A stretch of DNA of 7,845 bases. Origin: an uncultured Spirochaetia bacterium (GTDB lineage Bacteria; Spirochaetota; CALGPD01). Shown here piece after piece: positions 1 to 5,839 of the stretch; positions within the stretch are counted from its first letter, which is position 1; each line of letters opens with the position of its first letter. The notes under the pieces are model-generated. The model saw only the letters and a list, made by a program, of their open reading frames with translations. It did not search any database and was not told the origin of the DNA. The stretch is from the NCBI GenBank assembly GCA_937960625.1, contig CALGPD010000080.1:1-7845 (forward strand). Reading direction: 5' to 3'. Position numbers and translations under genes: made by a program.

Positions 1-4
1 CAAC

Positions 5-76
5 GTCATTGCGAGGAACGTAAGTGACGAAGCAATCTCAGGTTTGATGGATTGCTTCACTTTCGCTCGCAAAGAC
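5..76. repeat. Imperfect palindromic (hairpin-forming) element
   Basis: The left arm at 5-37 (GTCATTGCGAG...GAAGCAATC) is the reverse complement, with small gaps, of the right arm at 50-76 (GATTGCTTC...CTCGCAAAGAC). The inner 9 bp, GAAGCAATC at 29-37 and GATTGCTTC at 50-58, pair perfectly around a 12-nt loop. The outer arms pair apart from a few mismatches and a short length difference. The whole unit could fold into a long hairpin in DNA or RNA. Downstream of the leftward propeller gene it could also act as an RNA 3'-end structure, but it has no U-tract, so that role is inference. Confidence 0.7.
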
Positions 77-108
77 TAGGCACTACGAGTCGTATACTAA
101 TGCAATCT

Positions 109-186
109 TGCGTTCGCGGCAAAACCAATGTCATTACGGGGAACGTATGCGTTCGCGGTAAACCCAACGCCATTACGGGGAACGTA
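109..186. repeat. 39-bp tandem duplication (two units)
   Basis: Unit one (109-147) and unit two (148-186) are directly adjacent and match at 35 of 39 positions. Both begin TGCGTTCGCGG and end CATTACGGGGAACGTA. The second unit runs into the last 44-bp repeat copy. The arrangement looks like slippage or unequal exchange inside a repeat element, leaving mosaic ends: one version continues AAGTGACGAAGC and the other TGCGTTCGCGG after the shared GGGGAACGTA. Confidence 0.8.
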
Positions 187-226
187 AGTGACGAAGCAAT
201 CTCAGGTTAAGCACACCGAATGTTTT

Positions 227-1267
227 TTAATCTTCTCTGGCTTTTAATCTGTTCCATATGGGATAATTGTCATCAGCCGGGTGATTTGAAAGGTTTGTCT
301 GATTTTTTCCGTCAGAATCCATTATATAGATTTCTTTATTGCCGTCTCTTGTTGAAACGAAAACAATTTTTTTTCCATCCGGAGAATACACGGGAAAATA
401 ATCATCGCCTCTGGATTTGGTGAGCCTTTTTTTGTTTTTCCCGTTTATATCCATAATATAGATATCCATTGTTTCTTTGTTTCTGCTTGAATAGCATATT
501 TTCTTTCCGTTAGGAGAAAATACCGGTGTAATATCATCAACGTAATTTGATGTTAAACGCGTTGTCTTTGAACCGTCAATTTTAGTTATGTAGATTTCTT
601 TATTGCCGTCTCTTGTTGAAACGTAGACTAATGATTTACTGTCAGCCGACCATTTATAGGCAGTATCGTTACCGTATTGGTTGGTAATTCTTCTAATATT
701 ATTGTTGTTTTCAACTTCAATAATGAAGATATTTTTATATCCGTTTCTATTTGAGTTAAAAGCAATGAATTTTCCGTTAGGCGACCAAACAGGGTTGTTA
801 TCCACAAAATCGTTATTAGTAACGCGTTTAATTGCGTATCCGCTTGGACGCATTAAATAAATTTCATGGTTTCCGTCTCTATTGCTCACAAAAGCGATTA
901 AATCCGTTTTTGGCGACCAAACCGGGCTGCCGTCAAAAGCTATTCCTTTTGTTACTATTTTAACAGTTTTGCCTTCGAGGTCAGATACAACGATGTTATC
1001 TTTATTGTTCATGTTTGACCAATAAGTTAACCTCCAGCCGTTCGCGTTTAAGGAATAATCACTTTCAAGCACTAATTTTGTTCTGGTGATATTTCGAATC
1101 CAGCTTCCGTCAGAATGCATGGTGAATATATCGAGGTTTTGAGTTCTTGTGCTCTGGAAAACGATTAAATCCTGCCCGGTTTTATATTTCAGTTTTTCTT
1201 CAGTATGAATGCTTGTGATAAAAGATAAAACTAATAATAAAATAAAATACAATAATATTTTTTTCAT
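227..1267 (-). CDS. Exported seven-bladed PD40/TolB-type beta-propeller protein
   Basis: This 346-residue protein has a signal peptide (residues 1 to about 22: MKK, then a run of Ile/Leu/Phe) and is therefore probably periplasmic or surface exposed. The rest is seven repeats of about 44 residues starting near residue 32. Each has the PD40 pattern: a WSPNGK or SPDGKK turn, a strand such as IAFVSNRDG, then EIYIMD..DG and a variable RLT or RIT segment. Examples are WSPNG at 161-165, SPNGKK at 251-256 and SPDGKK at 295-300. This is the WD40-like fold of the TolB C-terminal domain. The N-terminal domain of true TolB is absent and no tol-pal genes are adjacent, so I do not call it tolB. Such propellers usually bind proteins or glycans; the ligand here is unknown. 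The ATG is preceded by only a weak GAG-containing site. The gene stands alone, about 340 bp from the next gene. Confidence 0.85.
   Translation of the reverse strand: MKKILLYFILLLVLSFITSIHTEEKLKYKTGQDLIVFQSTRTQNLDIFTMHSDGSWIRNITRTKLVLESDYSLNANGWRLTYWSNMNNKDNIVVSDLEGKTVKIVTKGIAFDGSPVWSPKTDLIAFVSNRDGNHEIYLMRPSGYAIKRVTNNDFVDNNPVWSPNGKFIAFNSNRNGYKNIFIIEVENNNNIRRITNQYGNDTAYKWSADSKSLVYVSTRDGNKEIYITKIDGSKTTRLTSNYVDDITPVFSPNGKKICYSSRNKETMDIYIMDINGKNKKRLTKSRGDDYFPVYSPDGKKIVFVSTRDGNKEIYIMDSDGKNQTNLSNHPADDNYPIWNRLKARED
327..623 (-). repeat. Identical 33-nt direct repeats in blades 5 and 7 of the propeller
   Basis: Positions 327-359 and 591-623 are identical over 33 nt and differ on both flanks. They lie 264 bp apart, exactly 88 codons or two propeller blades, and encode STRDGNKEIYI (residues 217-227 and 305-315). 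The corresponding blade-3 sequence (SNRDGNHEIYL) uses visibly different codons, so amino-acid constraint alone does not explain the match. Confidence 0.85.
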
Positions 1268-1611
1268 AAATCTCTACACTTTAACGAGTTGTAATAATTT
1301 TCGTCAATATTAATGAATTAAATAAGCAGTAAATTTTATATTAATAGCTGAATAAGTCTCTCATCATACAAATTTGTGAGTTTGCGAAAAAATATAAACC
1401 GTCAACTATTTTTTGACTCATTTCAAGAAATGTATTCATAAACATCTATCCCCTCCCGGAACTGTTTTTATTATGTCTAAATACTAATAATAAATGTAGT
1501 TTTTTTAAACTTGTAATTTAGAAAAAAATATTTTAATTTGTTTTTTAGGAAATAAAAAAGCCGTTCCTTAACTTTAAGAAGAAACGGCTTTGAATTCTTT
1601 AAATTATATTT
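1268..1611. other. 344-bp gene-free spacer
   Basis: This is AT-rich sequence between two minus-strand genes. It holds the rho-independent terminator of the upstream gene (1557-1591) and presumably the promoter of the propeller gene near 1279-1307, where TTGACG (minus strand) is visible but no convincing -10 follows. A small perfect inverted repeat, CATTTC-AA-GAAATG, lies at 1419-1432. I see no convincing open reading frame or RNA gene. Confidence 0.6.
1557..1591 (-). terminator. Rho-independent terminator of the COG3014-like gene
   Basis: AAAGCCGTT at 1557-1565 pairs perfectly with AACGGCTTT at 1583-1591. On the minus strand the hairpin begins about 20 nt after the TAA at 1612-1614 and is followed by a T-rich run (the A-run at 1554-1559 on the plus strand). 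It is correctly placed to end the leftward lipoprotein transcript and to separate it from the propeller gene. Confidence 0.85.
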
Positions 1612-2904
1612 TTAGTACGGTGCGGCAAAGTGCTGTATCACTATATCTCTTTTTGATTGAATATTTATTTTCCTGATGCCTGAAGATGCTATTTTTCTGC
1701 CATTTGCATCTAAATATTCTAATTTTAAAGTATGTTCACCGGGTTCAACGTTTCTGTCCCTGAAAACGTGAATTACTCTTGGAAGTGATAACCAGCTTCG
1801 TGTATCCGCGCGCTCAATTGCCATACCTGCTTTTGCGCCAATATTCATAAGCGCTCCTATTATTTTACCGCCTGTGCTTCTGCTGTTACGTTGAATTGAT
1901 TGCCCTGCTAGTTGAGCAATTAATCTTGGTAAAAGGCGTTTTAGAATTCCGCTTTTAATTTTGCTTTCATTTTTTTTGAATTGTGTCATAACAACTCTTT
2001 CTAGATTATATAGAATAACAGATTCTCCGGTTTCTTTTCCATCAATAATAATTCTCGCGCTTTTAATCCTGTTTCTTGCAAACCTTCTCATAACCGGATA
2101 AGCAAATCTCGCTCTAACAATTCCGTTTCTTGTTTCGATTTCTCTGTCATATATTTTTTGTTTTTTAATAGGGGCAAGGCCGATATCTACAAATACAACG
2201 AGTTGTCCGTTTTGATTTCGTCCCAGTTTTCTTAAAGCGTCTTCTGCGTCAGCCTTAAATTTTCCCGCTCTTCTTGAAGCTCTAATAATTTTTCTGTATT
2301 CAAGCTTTGCATCCTGAATTTTTTCTTGACGCTCATATAATACCGCGGAGATATAACGGGCAAATGGGTTTTCCAGCCAGTATTTTCTCGTTCTTTCTAT
2401 ATATTCTGAAACTCTATTCATTACCCTGTTTCTCTCAACGTAAGCTCCGCTATAATCACCTTTAGCCGCATAAGCTAAAGCTAAATAAGGGCTTATCATT
2501 ATAATTTCATGAGGCTCTAACATATATTCTTTTGCTGTATCGTTGGTAAATATAGAAGATACTTCTTCCCTGATAGAAATTGTTCCCTCAATATTTAGAA
2601 AACGCCTTTCGCAAATAGTCATATATTTTATTGCTCTTTTATAATACTTTGCGGCTAGCGAAAACTTACCATAGTCAAGAAAAGCAATGTATCTATCAAC
2701 ACGTACTTTTCTAAGCACCCTATTTACTTCTCTTGCAAAAGCATTTAAGGCTTTTTTAAATTTTAAATATCTATATAAATTAAGCGGCCTTCTCATCTGT
2801 CTGTCATAAGTAACACTCCCGCTTCTTCCGGCGCCAAAACATCCGGATAAGAGAATTATTAAAGTTAAAAGTGAAAATAAAGTTAACTTTTTGATTTTTA
2901 CCAT
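1612..2904 (-). CDS. COG3014-type TPR lipoprotein
   Basis: This 430-residue predicted lipoprotein has a signal peptide with lipobox LSGC (Cys22). Residues 45-230 are alpha-helical with TPR-like pairs, for example LALAYAAKGDYSGA near 141-154 and YERQEKIQDAKLEYRKII near 190-207. The C-terminal half carries features I associate with COG3014: GQLVVFVDIGLAP (233-245), DTRSWLSLPR (367-376) and EPGEHTLKLEYLD (387-399). The family is uncharacterised but, as I recall, commonly lies beside LpoB-like and LPP20-like genes, as it does here. AGGAGA sits 6 nt before the ATG, which supports this start. A terminator stands between it and the LpoB-like gene upstream, so it may use its own promoter. It probably acts at the inner face of the outer membrane in an envelope process; that role is inferred from context. 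Confidence 0.85.
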   Translation of the reverse strand: MVKIKKLTLFSLLTLIILLSGCFGAGRSGSVTYDRQMRRPLNLYRYLKFKKALNAFAREVNRVLRKVRVDRYIAFLDYGKFSLAAKYYKRAIKYMTICERRFLNIEGTISIREEVSSIFTNDTAKEYMLEPHEIIMISPYLALAYAAKGDYSGAYVERNRVMNRVSEYIERTRKYWLENPFARYISAVLYERQEKIQDAKLEYRKIIRASRRAGKFKADAEDALRKLGRNQNGQLVVFVDIGLAPIKKQKIYDREIETRNGIVRARFAYPVMRRFARNRIKSARIIIDGKETGESVILYNLERVVMTQFKKNESKIKSGILKRLLPRLIAQLAGQSIQRNSRSTGGKIIGALMNIGAKAGMAIERADTRSWLSLPRVIHVFRDRNVEPGEHTLKLEYLDANGRKIASSGIRKINIQSKRDIVIQHFAAPY

Positions 2905-2954
2905 TATTGTCTCCTAGAACAAATTATTACTAAATTTAATAAACTTGCATAGTA

Positions 2955-2984
2955 ATTCTAACACCAAATATATTGAAAATTCAA
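2955..2984 (-). promoter_or_regulatory. Candidate promoter for the COG3014-like gene
   Basis: On the minus strand TTGAAT (2979-2984) is followed after 18 nt by TAGAAT (2955-2960), a fair sigma-70-type pair. It lies just downstream of the terminator of the preceding gene and about 50 nt before the ATG at 2904. The sequence is AT-rich, so a chance match is possible. Confidence 0.35.
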
Positions 2985-2995
2985 CAAAGTAATAA

Positions 2996-3025
2996 AAAAA
3001 GGACGCTAAAATAAGCGTCCTTTTT
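2996..3025 (-). terminator. Rho-independent terminator of the LpoB-like gene
   Basis: GGACGCT (3001-3007) pairs perfectly with AGCGTCC (3014-3020) around a 6-nt loop. It is flanked by an A-run (2994-3000) and a T-run (3021-3025), so the stem can extend and works in either direction in principle. It lies about 17 nt past the TAA at 3042-3044 on the minus strand and would end most LpoB-like transcripts before the COG3014-like gene. Confidence 0.85.
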
Positions 3026-3041
3026 CACAAGTTCTTAAAAA

Positions 3042-3638
3042 TTATCTATATCTTGATCTTATATTTAATTTACGTTTTTCGTAATCATTTTCCCATCTAA
3101 TATCACCGGTTTGCATATCTACTATGGAAACGCGTACGATAATAAAATTAGCAGTTTCTCTGCCTGTACGTCTTCTCATATTGGAAACACGGCCTCTAAT
3201 CATTAAACGCGCTCCAACTAAACGTCCAACTTTTACAACAGTACTGCTGTCGAATAAATCTGATTGCTGCAGTTTTTGACGCCTTAAAATATCTTTTAGG
3301 GCTTCGTCATCAATAAAACGCACTTCATATTGATTAATTAATCCGGTTCTGATTTTTTCCATGATAACACGTGTGTTAATGTGTTCATCAGTGTCGTTTT
3401 TCATTTCTTTTGCAAGTACCCATCTGATCCGTGCGAAATTAGCTCTTTTAAACCATCTGGCTCTTGACATACTTAAAATCATTTTTTTAGCAACAGCGCG
3501 TAATTCTCTAGGTGACCAGTCAGCGCCGTAAGTGTTGTGAAATCTTGAACCAGTGTTTCCACGGCTGCCAGTTCCACCGCAAGCAGCTATTGATAATACT
3601 AATACCAGCATTAGCATGATTGAAACAAATCTCCTCAT
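3042..3638 (-). CDS. LpoB-like penicillin-binding-protein activator lipoprotein
   Basis: This 198-residue lipoprotein has a signal peptide ending in lipobox SIAAC (Cys20). The globular part, from about residue 41, follows the LpoB/COG3417 pattern: WSPRELRAVAKKMI (41-54), then WVLAKEMKNDTDEHINTRVI (73-92, the family's 'N.T.EHI.T' strand-helix), FIDDEALKDILRRQKLQQSD near 109-127, VGARLMIRGRVSN (141-153), and VSIVDMQTGDIRWENDYEKRK (170-190). In E. coli, LpoB is anchored in the outer membrane and activates PBP1B through the sacculus; the same role here is by family. The linker between Cys20 and the domain is only about 20 residues. A strong AAGGAGAT lies 6 nt before the ATG. Its neighbours are an LPP20-like gene upstream and a COG3014-like gene downstream. 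Confidence 0.85.
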   Translation of the reverse strand: MRRFVSIMLMLVLVLSIAACGGTGSRGNTGSRFHNTYGADWSPRELRAVAKKMILSMSRARWFKRANFARIRWVLAKEMKNDTDEHINTRVIMEKIRTGLINQYEVRFIDDEALKDILRRQKLQQSDLFDSSTVVKVGRLVGARLMIRGRVSNMRRRTGRETANFIIVRVSIVDMQTGDIRWENDYEKRKLNIRSRYR

Positions 3639-3741
3639 AATTTTATCTCCTTAAAATATTCTTGAAATTTATTAAATTACATTATTAAAAGGTTATCAAC
3701 CTGATAATTATAATAAATAAAATCCATTTATAACCTAATCA

Positions 3742-3769
3742 ATCTTATGAAACAAAATTTAATTGTCAA
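3742..3769 (-). promoter_or_regulatory. Candidate promoter for the LpoB-like gene
   Basis: On the minus strand a perfect TTGACA (3764-3769) is followed after 16 nt by TAAGAT (3742-3747, four of six matches to TATAAT). It begins just past the stop codon of the LPP20-like gene and would give a leader of about 100 nt. That leader contains a small inverted repeat, TTATCA-ACC-TGATAA (3693-3707). No terminator is evident between the LPP20-like and LpoB-like genes, so readthrough could also supply transcripts. Confidence 0.45.
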
Positions 3770-3781
3770 CTATATTGTTTA

Positions 3782-4738
3782 TTAATCAAAAATTGCATCA
3801 CGTCCGCCCGCACTTGAATTATCGCCTGAAAGTTGTTTTTTAAATTCATTTACCATTTCTTCCATGGCTTGATTAGCGCCCCGGGTAGATACACCGCGTG
3901 CTGAAAAATCATTATTAGAAACTACTTTCATAGTATCAAGTTCAACTGTGCGAAGTAAAAATCTTCCTGAAACACTTATTGTCCTCATAGTTATTCCGCC
4001 AACACGGTTCGTTCTTCTGGTCGGGCGTTCATTTAATTCAACTAAACCTAAAATTACTTGATTATAACCGGGAAGAAGGTTTTTAATTTTGTATGTAAGC
4101 CTTCCTATACTTAATCCTTTTAAATCTTCAAGATTTATGTCTGCTTCAACAATATTATATCCAAGGGTTTCTCTGTAAAATTTTTCTATAAAATTTTTCA
4201 AAACAGATGCTTCTTTAACTTCGCCGTTCGGATATCTTACAAGAATTATACACGCTGTTTTTAAACTAGCGAGTCTTTGACGCATTCTTTTATATTTTAA
4301 TATGGATTTTTCAACTTCGCTTTTAGGAATTCTTGCAAGCACATAAGCAGAAATTTTTCCGTTTCTTGCCCTTGCAATGTGTTTTCTCACAAACTGTAGA
4401 CGCGATACAACAGCGCGTCCCCGGGTTTTTATTTTTTTAAACAAACGCGAGTCTTGTGAATCTTTTCTGCCGGACGTCCGGCGGTATACTTTATCAAAAG
4501 TCTGCGTTGCTGATACTGTTGAATTAATCATGAATAATATTGAACCGATTGTCTCAGCTTTTGCAGAATTTACAGCTTTTGTGGTTGTATCTGCCGTAAA
4601 TGAGCCGCTGAAATAATAATAATAGCGGGAAGTCGGGGTCTGCATATACCAGCTGGGAGGCCGTGAATATGAAACTGATAGACCAACGAAAATTAAAATA
4701 AGAATAAAAAATACTGACAGCTTTTTCATATTTTTCAT
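3782..4738 (-). CDS. Exported LPP20/FlgT-N-like protein with extra C-terminal domain
   Basis: This 318-residue protein has a hydrophobic signal peptide (residues about 5-24). The mature part opens with RPPSWYMQTPTSRYYYYFSG (26-45), the 'P.W....P....Y..G' opening of LPP20-like domains, followed by a helix with periodic alanines (AVNSAKAETIGSI, 55-67) and a strand-helix end, AYVLARIPKSEVEKS (131-145). Residues about 160-305 form a second alpha/beta domain starting TACIILVRYPNGE and including a long helix ANQAMEEMVNEFKKQL (288-303). The two-part layout recalls FlgT-type N and middle domains, but no flagellar genes are present. Unlike most LPP20 proteins I see no lipobox Cys, so it is likely a soluble periplasmic protein. 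AGGAG lies 6 nt before the chosen ATG; the Met at codon 4 would be too far away. First gene of the LPP20/LpoB/COG3014 trio. Function unknown. Confidence 0.75.
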   Translation of the reverse strand: MKNMKKLSVFFILILIFVGLSVSYSRPPSWYMQTPTSRYYYYFSGSFTADTTTKAVNSAKAETIGSILFMINSTVSATQTFDKVYRRTSGRKDSQDSRLFKKIKTRGRAVVSRLQFVRKHIARARNGKISAYVLARIPKSEVEKSILKYKRMRQRLASLKTACIILVRYPNGEVKEASVLKNFIEKFYRETLGYNIVEADINLEDLKGLSIGRLTYKIKNLLPGYNQVILGLVELNERPTRRTNRVGGITMRTISVSGRFLLRTVELDTMKVVSNNDFSARGVSTRGANQAMEEMVNEFKKQLSGDNSSAGGRDAIFD

Positions 4739-4759
4739 TTATAGCTCCTAACAACGAGA

Positions 4760-4771
4760 ATAGTATACTAT
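4760..4771. promoter_or_regulatory. 12-bp perfect palindrome in the 5' leader
   Basis: ATAGTATACTAT is its own reverse complement and lies between the predicted transcription start (about 4775) and the ribosome binding site (4745-4749) of the LPP20-like gene. The position would suit an operator, but one short AT-rich palindrome is weak evidence. Confidence 0.2.
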
Positions 4772-4781
4772 GTTTAACACC

Positions 4782-4809
4782 ATAATAGCAAAATCGTTTT
4801 ATTTTTCAA
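4782..4809 (-). promoter_or_regulatory. Sigma-70-type promoter before the LPP20-like gene
   Basis: On the minus strand TTGAAA (4804-4809) and TATTAT (4782-4787) are separated by 16 nt, each matching the consensus at five of six positions. The predicted start near 4775 leaves a leader of about 37 nt that holds the AGGAG site. It is the best-formed promoter in the window and implies the trio is transcribed separately from the peptidase gene upstream. Confidence 0.55.
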
Positions 4810-4832
4810 TAAAAAAATAATTAATTTACTAT

Positions 4833-4857
4833 AAACACCTTTTGATAGAAAGTGTTT
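4833..4857 (-). terminator. Hairpin after the M15 peptidase gene, possible weak terminator
   Basis: AAACAC (4833-4838) pairs with GTGTTT (4852-4857), then after one mismatch TTTT pairs with the A/G run inside, leaving a 3-nt loop. It begins about 11 nt past the TAA at 4869-4871 on the minus strand. The stem is AT-rich and the clear T-run comes only about 15-20 nt later (the A-run at 4811-4817 on the plus strand), so termination there is uncertain. Confidence 0.35.
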
Positions 4858-4868
4858 CAATTTTTTAA

Positions 4869-5690
4869 TTATTCTCCCAAATATCTTACATGCCATGGTT
4901 CCCACATATAGCCTTCTTGTTTATGCGTTGTTTTTGAATAAGTGATGCGCATATTAAATCTGGCGATATTAGCCTTTAGCCATTTATATTCTTTAGTGTA
5001 ATAAAACTTTTGGGAAAGTCTGTAGCCGACGGCTCTACAAGTAAGGTCACAGGTGGTTCCCAGGTGATGTTCTGAGTATGTGGGTTTTGCGCTTCCAATT
5101 TGTTTCGGGCCTGCTATTCTGATATTTCTTATATAAAGGGGAGATTGAACAAGCGGGCTTCTCCATGCAGAAGCGATGTAAATTTTATAACCTGCTTTTC
5201 TCGCGCTTTCTAATAATCTTGCAAAGGCTTTCAGCGAATTTTTACGTAAATAATATTTAAACCGCCTTTGATAAGGTGAAATATATCTATTGGGTATTCT
5301 TACGAGGTCTTTGGGTTTGTAGTTAAATGGAATATTATTCCATCTGTCAATTTTATATCGTTTTGGCAAATTTTTGTTTATTAAACTCTTTTTATATAAT
5401 GCAAAATACTCAAAAGGAGTATAGTATATTCTATTATTCCGTTTTCTTCTAAATGCAAGCCAGTCAAAACTCCTCCTATTTTTAGAAGAAATATAACGGA
5501 TAATTTTTATCTTTTGGCGTAATCCAACCCTAAAAATTATTCGGCTGCGTGTGTTGGGCATTAAATAAACAGGTGCTATTCTAACTATGCATTGCCATGT
5601 TTGCCCGGGTTTTGCTAAAGGCGCGGAATTTCCGGCGTTTAATCCGGAAACTGCTAATAATATTATAATAATTGTGTATATGTTTTTCAT
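4869..5690 (-). CDS. M15/VanY-type D-alanyl-D-alanine carboxypeptidase-like protein
   Basis: This 273-residue exported protein has a short signal peptide (residues 1 to about 20). The C-terminal half has the M15 zinc-peptidase pattern: SAWRS (174-178), SEHHLGTTCD (206-215, giving His208 and Asp215 as zinc ligands) and WEPWHVRY (263-270, giving catalytic Glu264 and zinc ligand His267). All expected active-site residues are present, so it should be active on D-Ala-D-Ala or similar peptidoglycan stem peptides in the periplasm. Residues about 31-100 look like an SH3b-type beta domain that could bind the cell wall (RIAPVYLMPNTRSRIIFRVG, then DWLAF); this is inference. The CDLTC segment puts Cys214 beside the zinc ligand and Cys218 four residues on. 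The ribosome binding site is weak (TTTAGG close to the ATG). It lies upstream of, and on the same strand as, the LPP20/LpoB/COG3014 genes. Confidence 0.85.
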   Translation of the reverse strand: MKNIYTIIIILLAVSGLNAGNSAPLAKPGQTWQCIVRIAPVYLMPNTRSRIIFRVGLRQKIKIIRYISSKNRRSFDWLAFRRKRNNRIYYTPFEYFALYKKSLINKNLPKRYKIDRWNNIPFNYKPKDLVRIPNRYISPYQRRFKYYLRKNSLKAFARLLESARKAGYKIYIASAWRSPLVQSPLYIRNIRIAGPKQIGSAKPTYSEHHLGTTCDLTCRAVGYRLSQKFYYTKEYKWLKANIARFNMRITYSKTTHKQEGYMWEPWHVRYLGE

Positions 5691-5836
5691 GACCTAAAGT
5701 TATTATAAATTTATTTAAAAATCAATCAGAGCTAATAATTTATAATTTTAATTCACAATAATTTTTTTTTAATGATTTTTCATAATTATTCGTTATAATG
5801 AAACAGTTAACATTAAAATAAAGGAGAATACCTTAA
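5691..5836. promoter_or_regulatory. Divergent promoter region between peptidase and AAA+ genes
   Basis: This AT-rich 146-bp region separates two divergent genes. For the rightward gene there is a perfect TATAAT at 5794-5799 with no good -35 box, giving a start near 5806. For the leftward gene a TATAAT (minus strand, 5702-5707) with CTGATT 16 nt upstream (5724-5729) is possible, but it would leave a leader of only about 5 nt. Confidence 0.4.
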
Positions 5837-5839
5837 GTG
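5822..5839 (+). promoter_or_regulatory. Ribosome binding site and GTG start that define the original AAA+ start
   Basis: AAGGAG at 5821-5826 is followed by a GTG codon at 5837-5839, a spacing of 10 nt. The GTG is in frame with the whole AAA+ reading frame. No other in-frame ATG, GTG or TTG exists between here and 5966, and the ATG at 5966 has no AGGAG-like sequence before it. This site therefore marks the ancestral start. Confidence 0.75.

Larger units (their letters stand above)
1..208. repeat. Cluster of GC-richer intergenic repeats
   Basis: This intergenic block is visibly richer in G+C than the genes beside it. A 44-bp unit at 1-44 recurs at 165-208 with 3 mismatches, both copies ending in CAATCTCAGGTT. 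A related but diverged core containing CATTACGGGGAACGTA lies between them at about 126-147. The block begins 19 bp beyond the stop codon of the propeller gene, so it sits at that gene's 3' end, and it may continue left of the window. The motif (GTCATTGCGAGGAACG ... GAAGCAATC) resembles short palindromic repeats that I recall being scattered between genes in many uncultured bacterial genomes. I see no coding capacity and no transposase. A non-autonomous mobile element (MITE/REP-like) is the best guess. Confidence 0.75.

Noticed and set aside
1..208. CRISPR-like array
   Set aside because: The repeats are adjacent or overlapping, differ between copies, and lack unique spacers of regular length; no cas genes are present.
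227..1267. Naming the propeller gene tolB
   Set aside because: It has seven PD40 repeats directly after the signal peptide, with no TolB N-terminal domain and no pal or tol neighbours.
1419..1432. CATTTC-AA-GAAATG inverted repeat as an operator
   Set aside because: Short, AT-rich and about 150 bp from the nearest start codon; no supporting second site.
3693..3707. TTATCA-ACC-TGATAA hairpin as a terminator or riboswitch
   Set aside because: The stem is only 6 bp and AT-rich, has no U-tract, and no conserved riboswitch elements are visible around it.
4377..4616. Plus-strand open frame of 79 codons
   Set aside because: It lies wholly opposite the LPP20-like gene, has no recognisable protein features, and is best read as a shadow frame.
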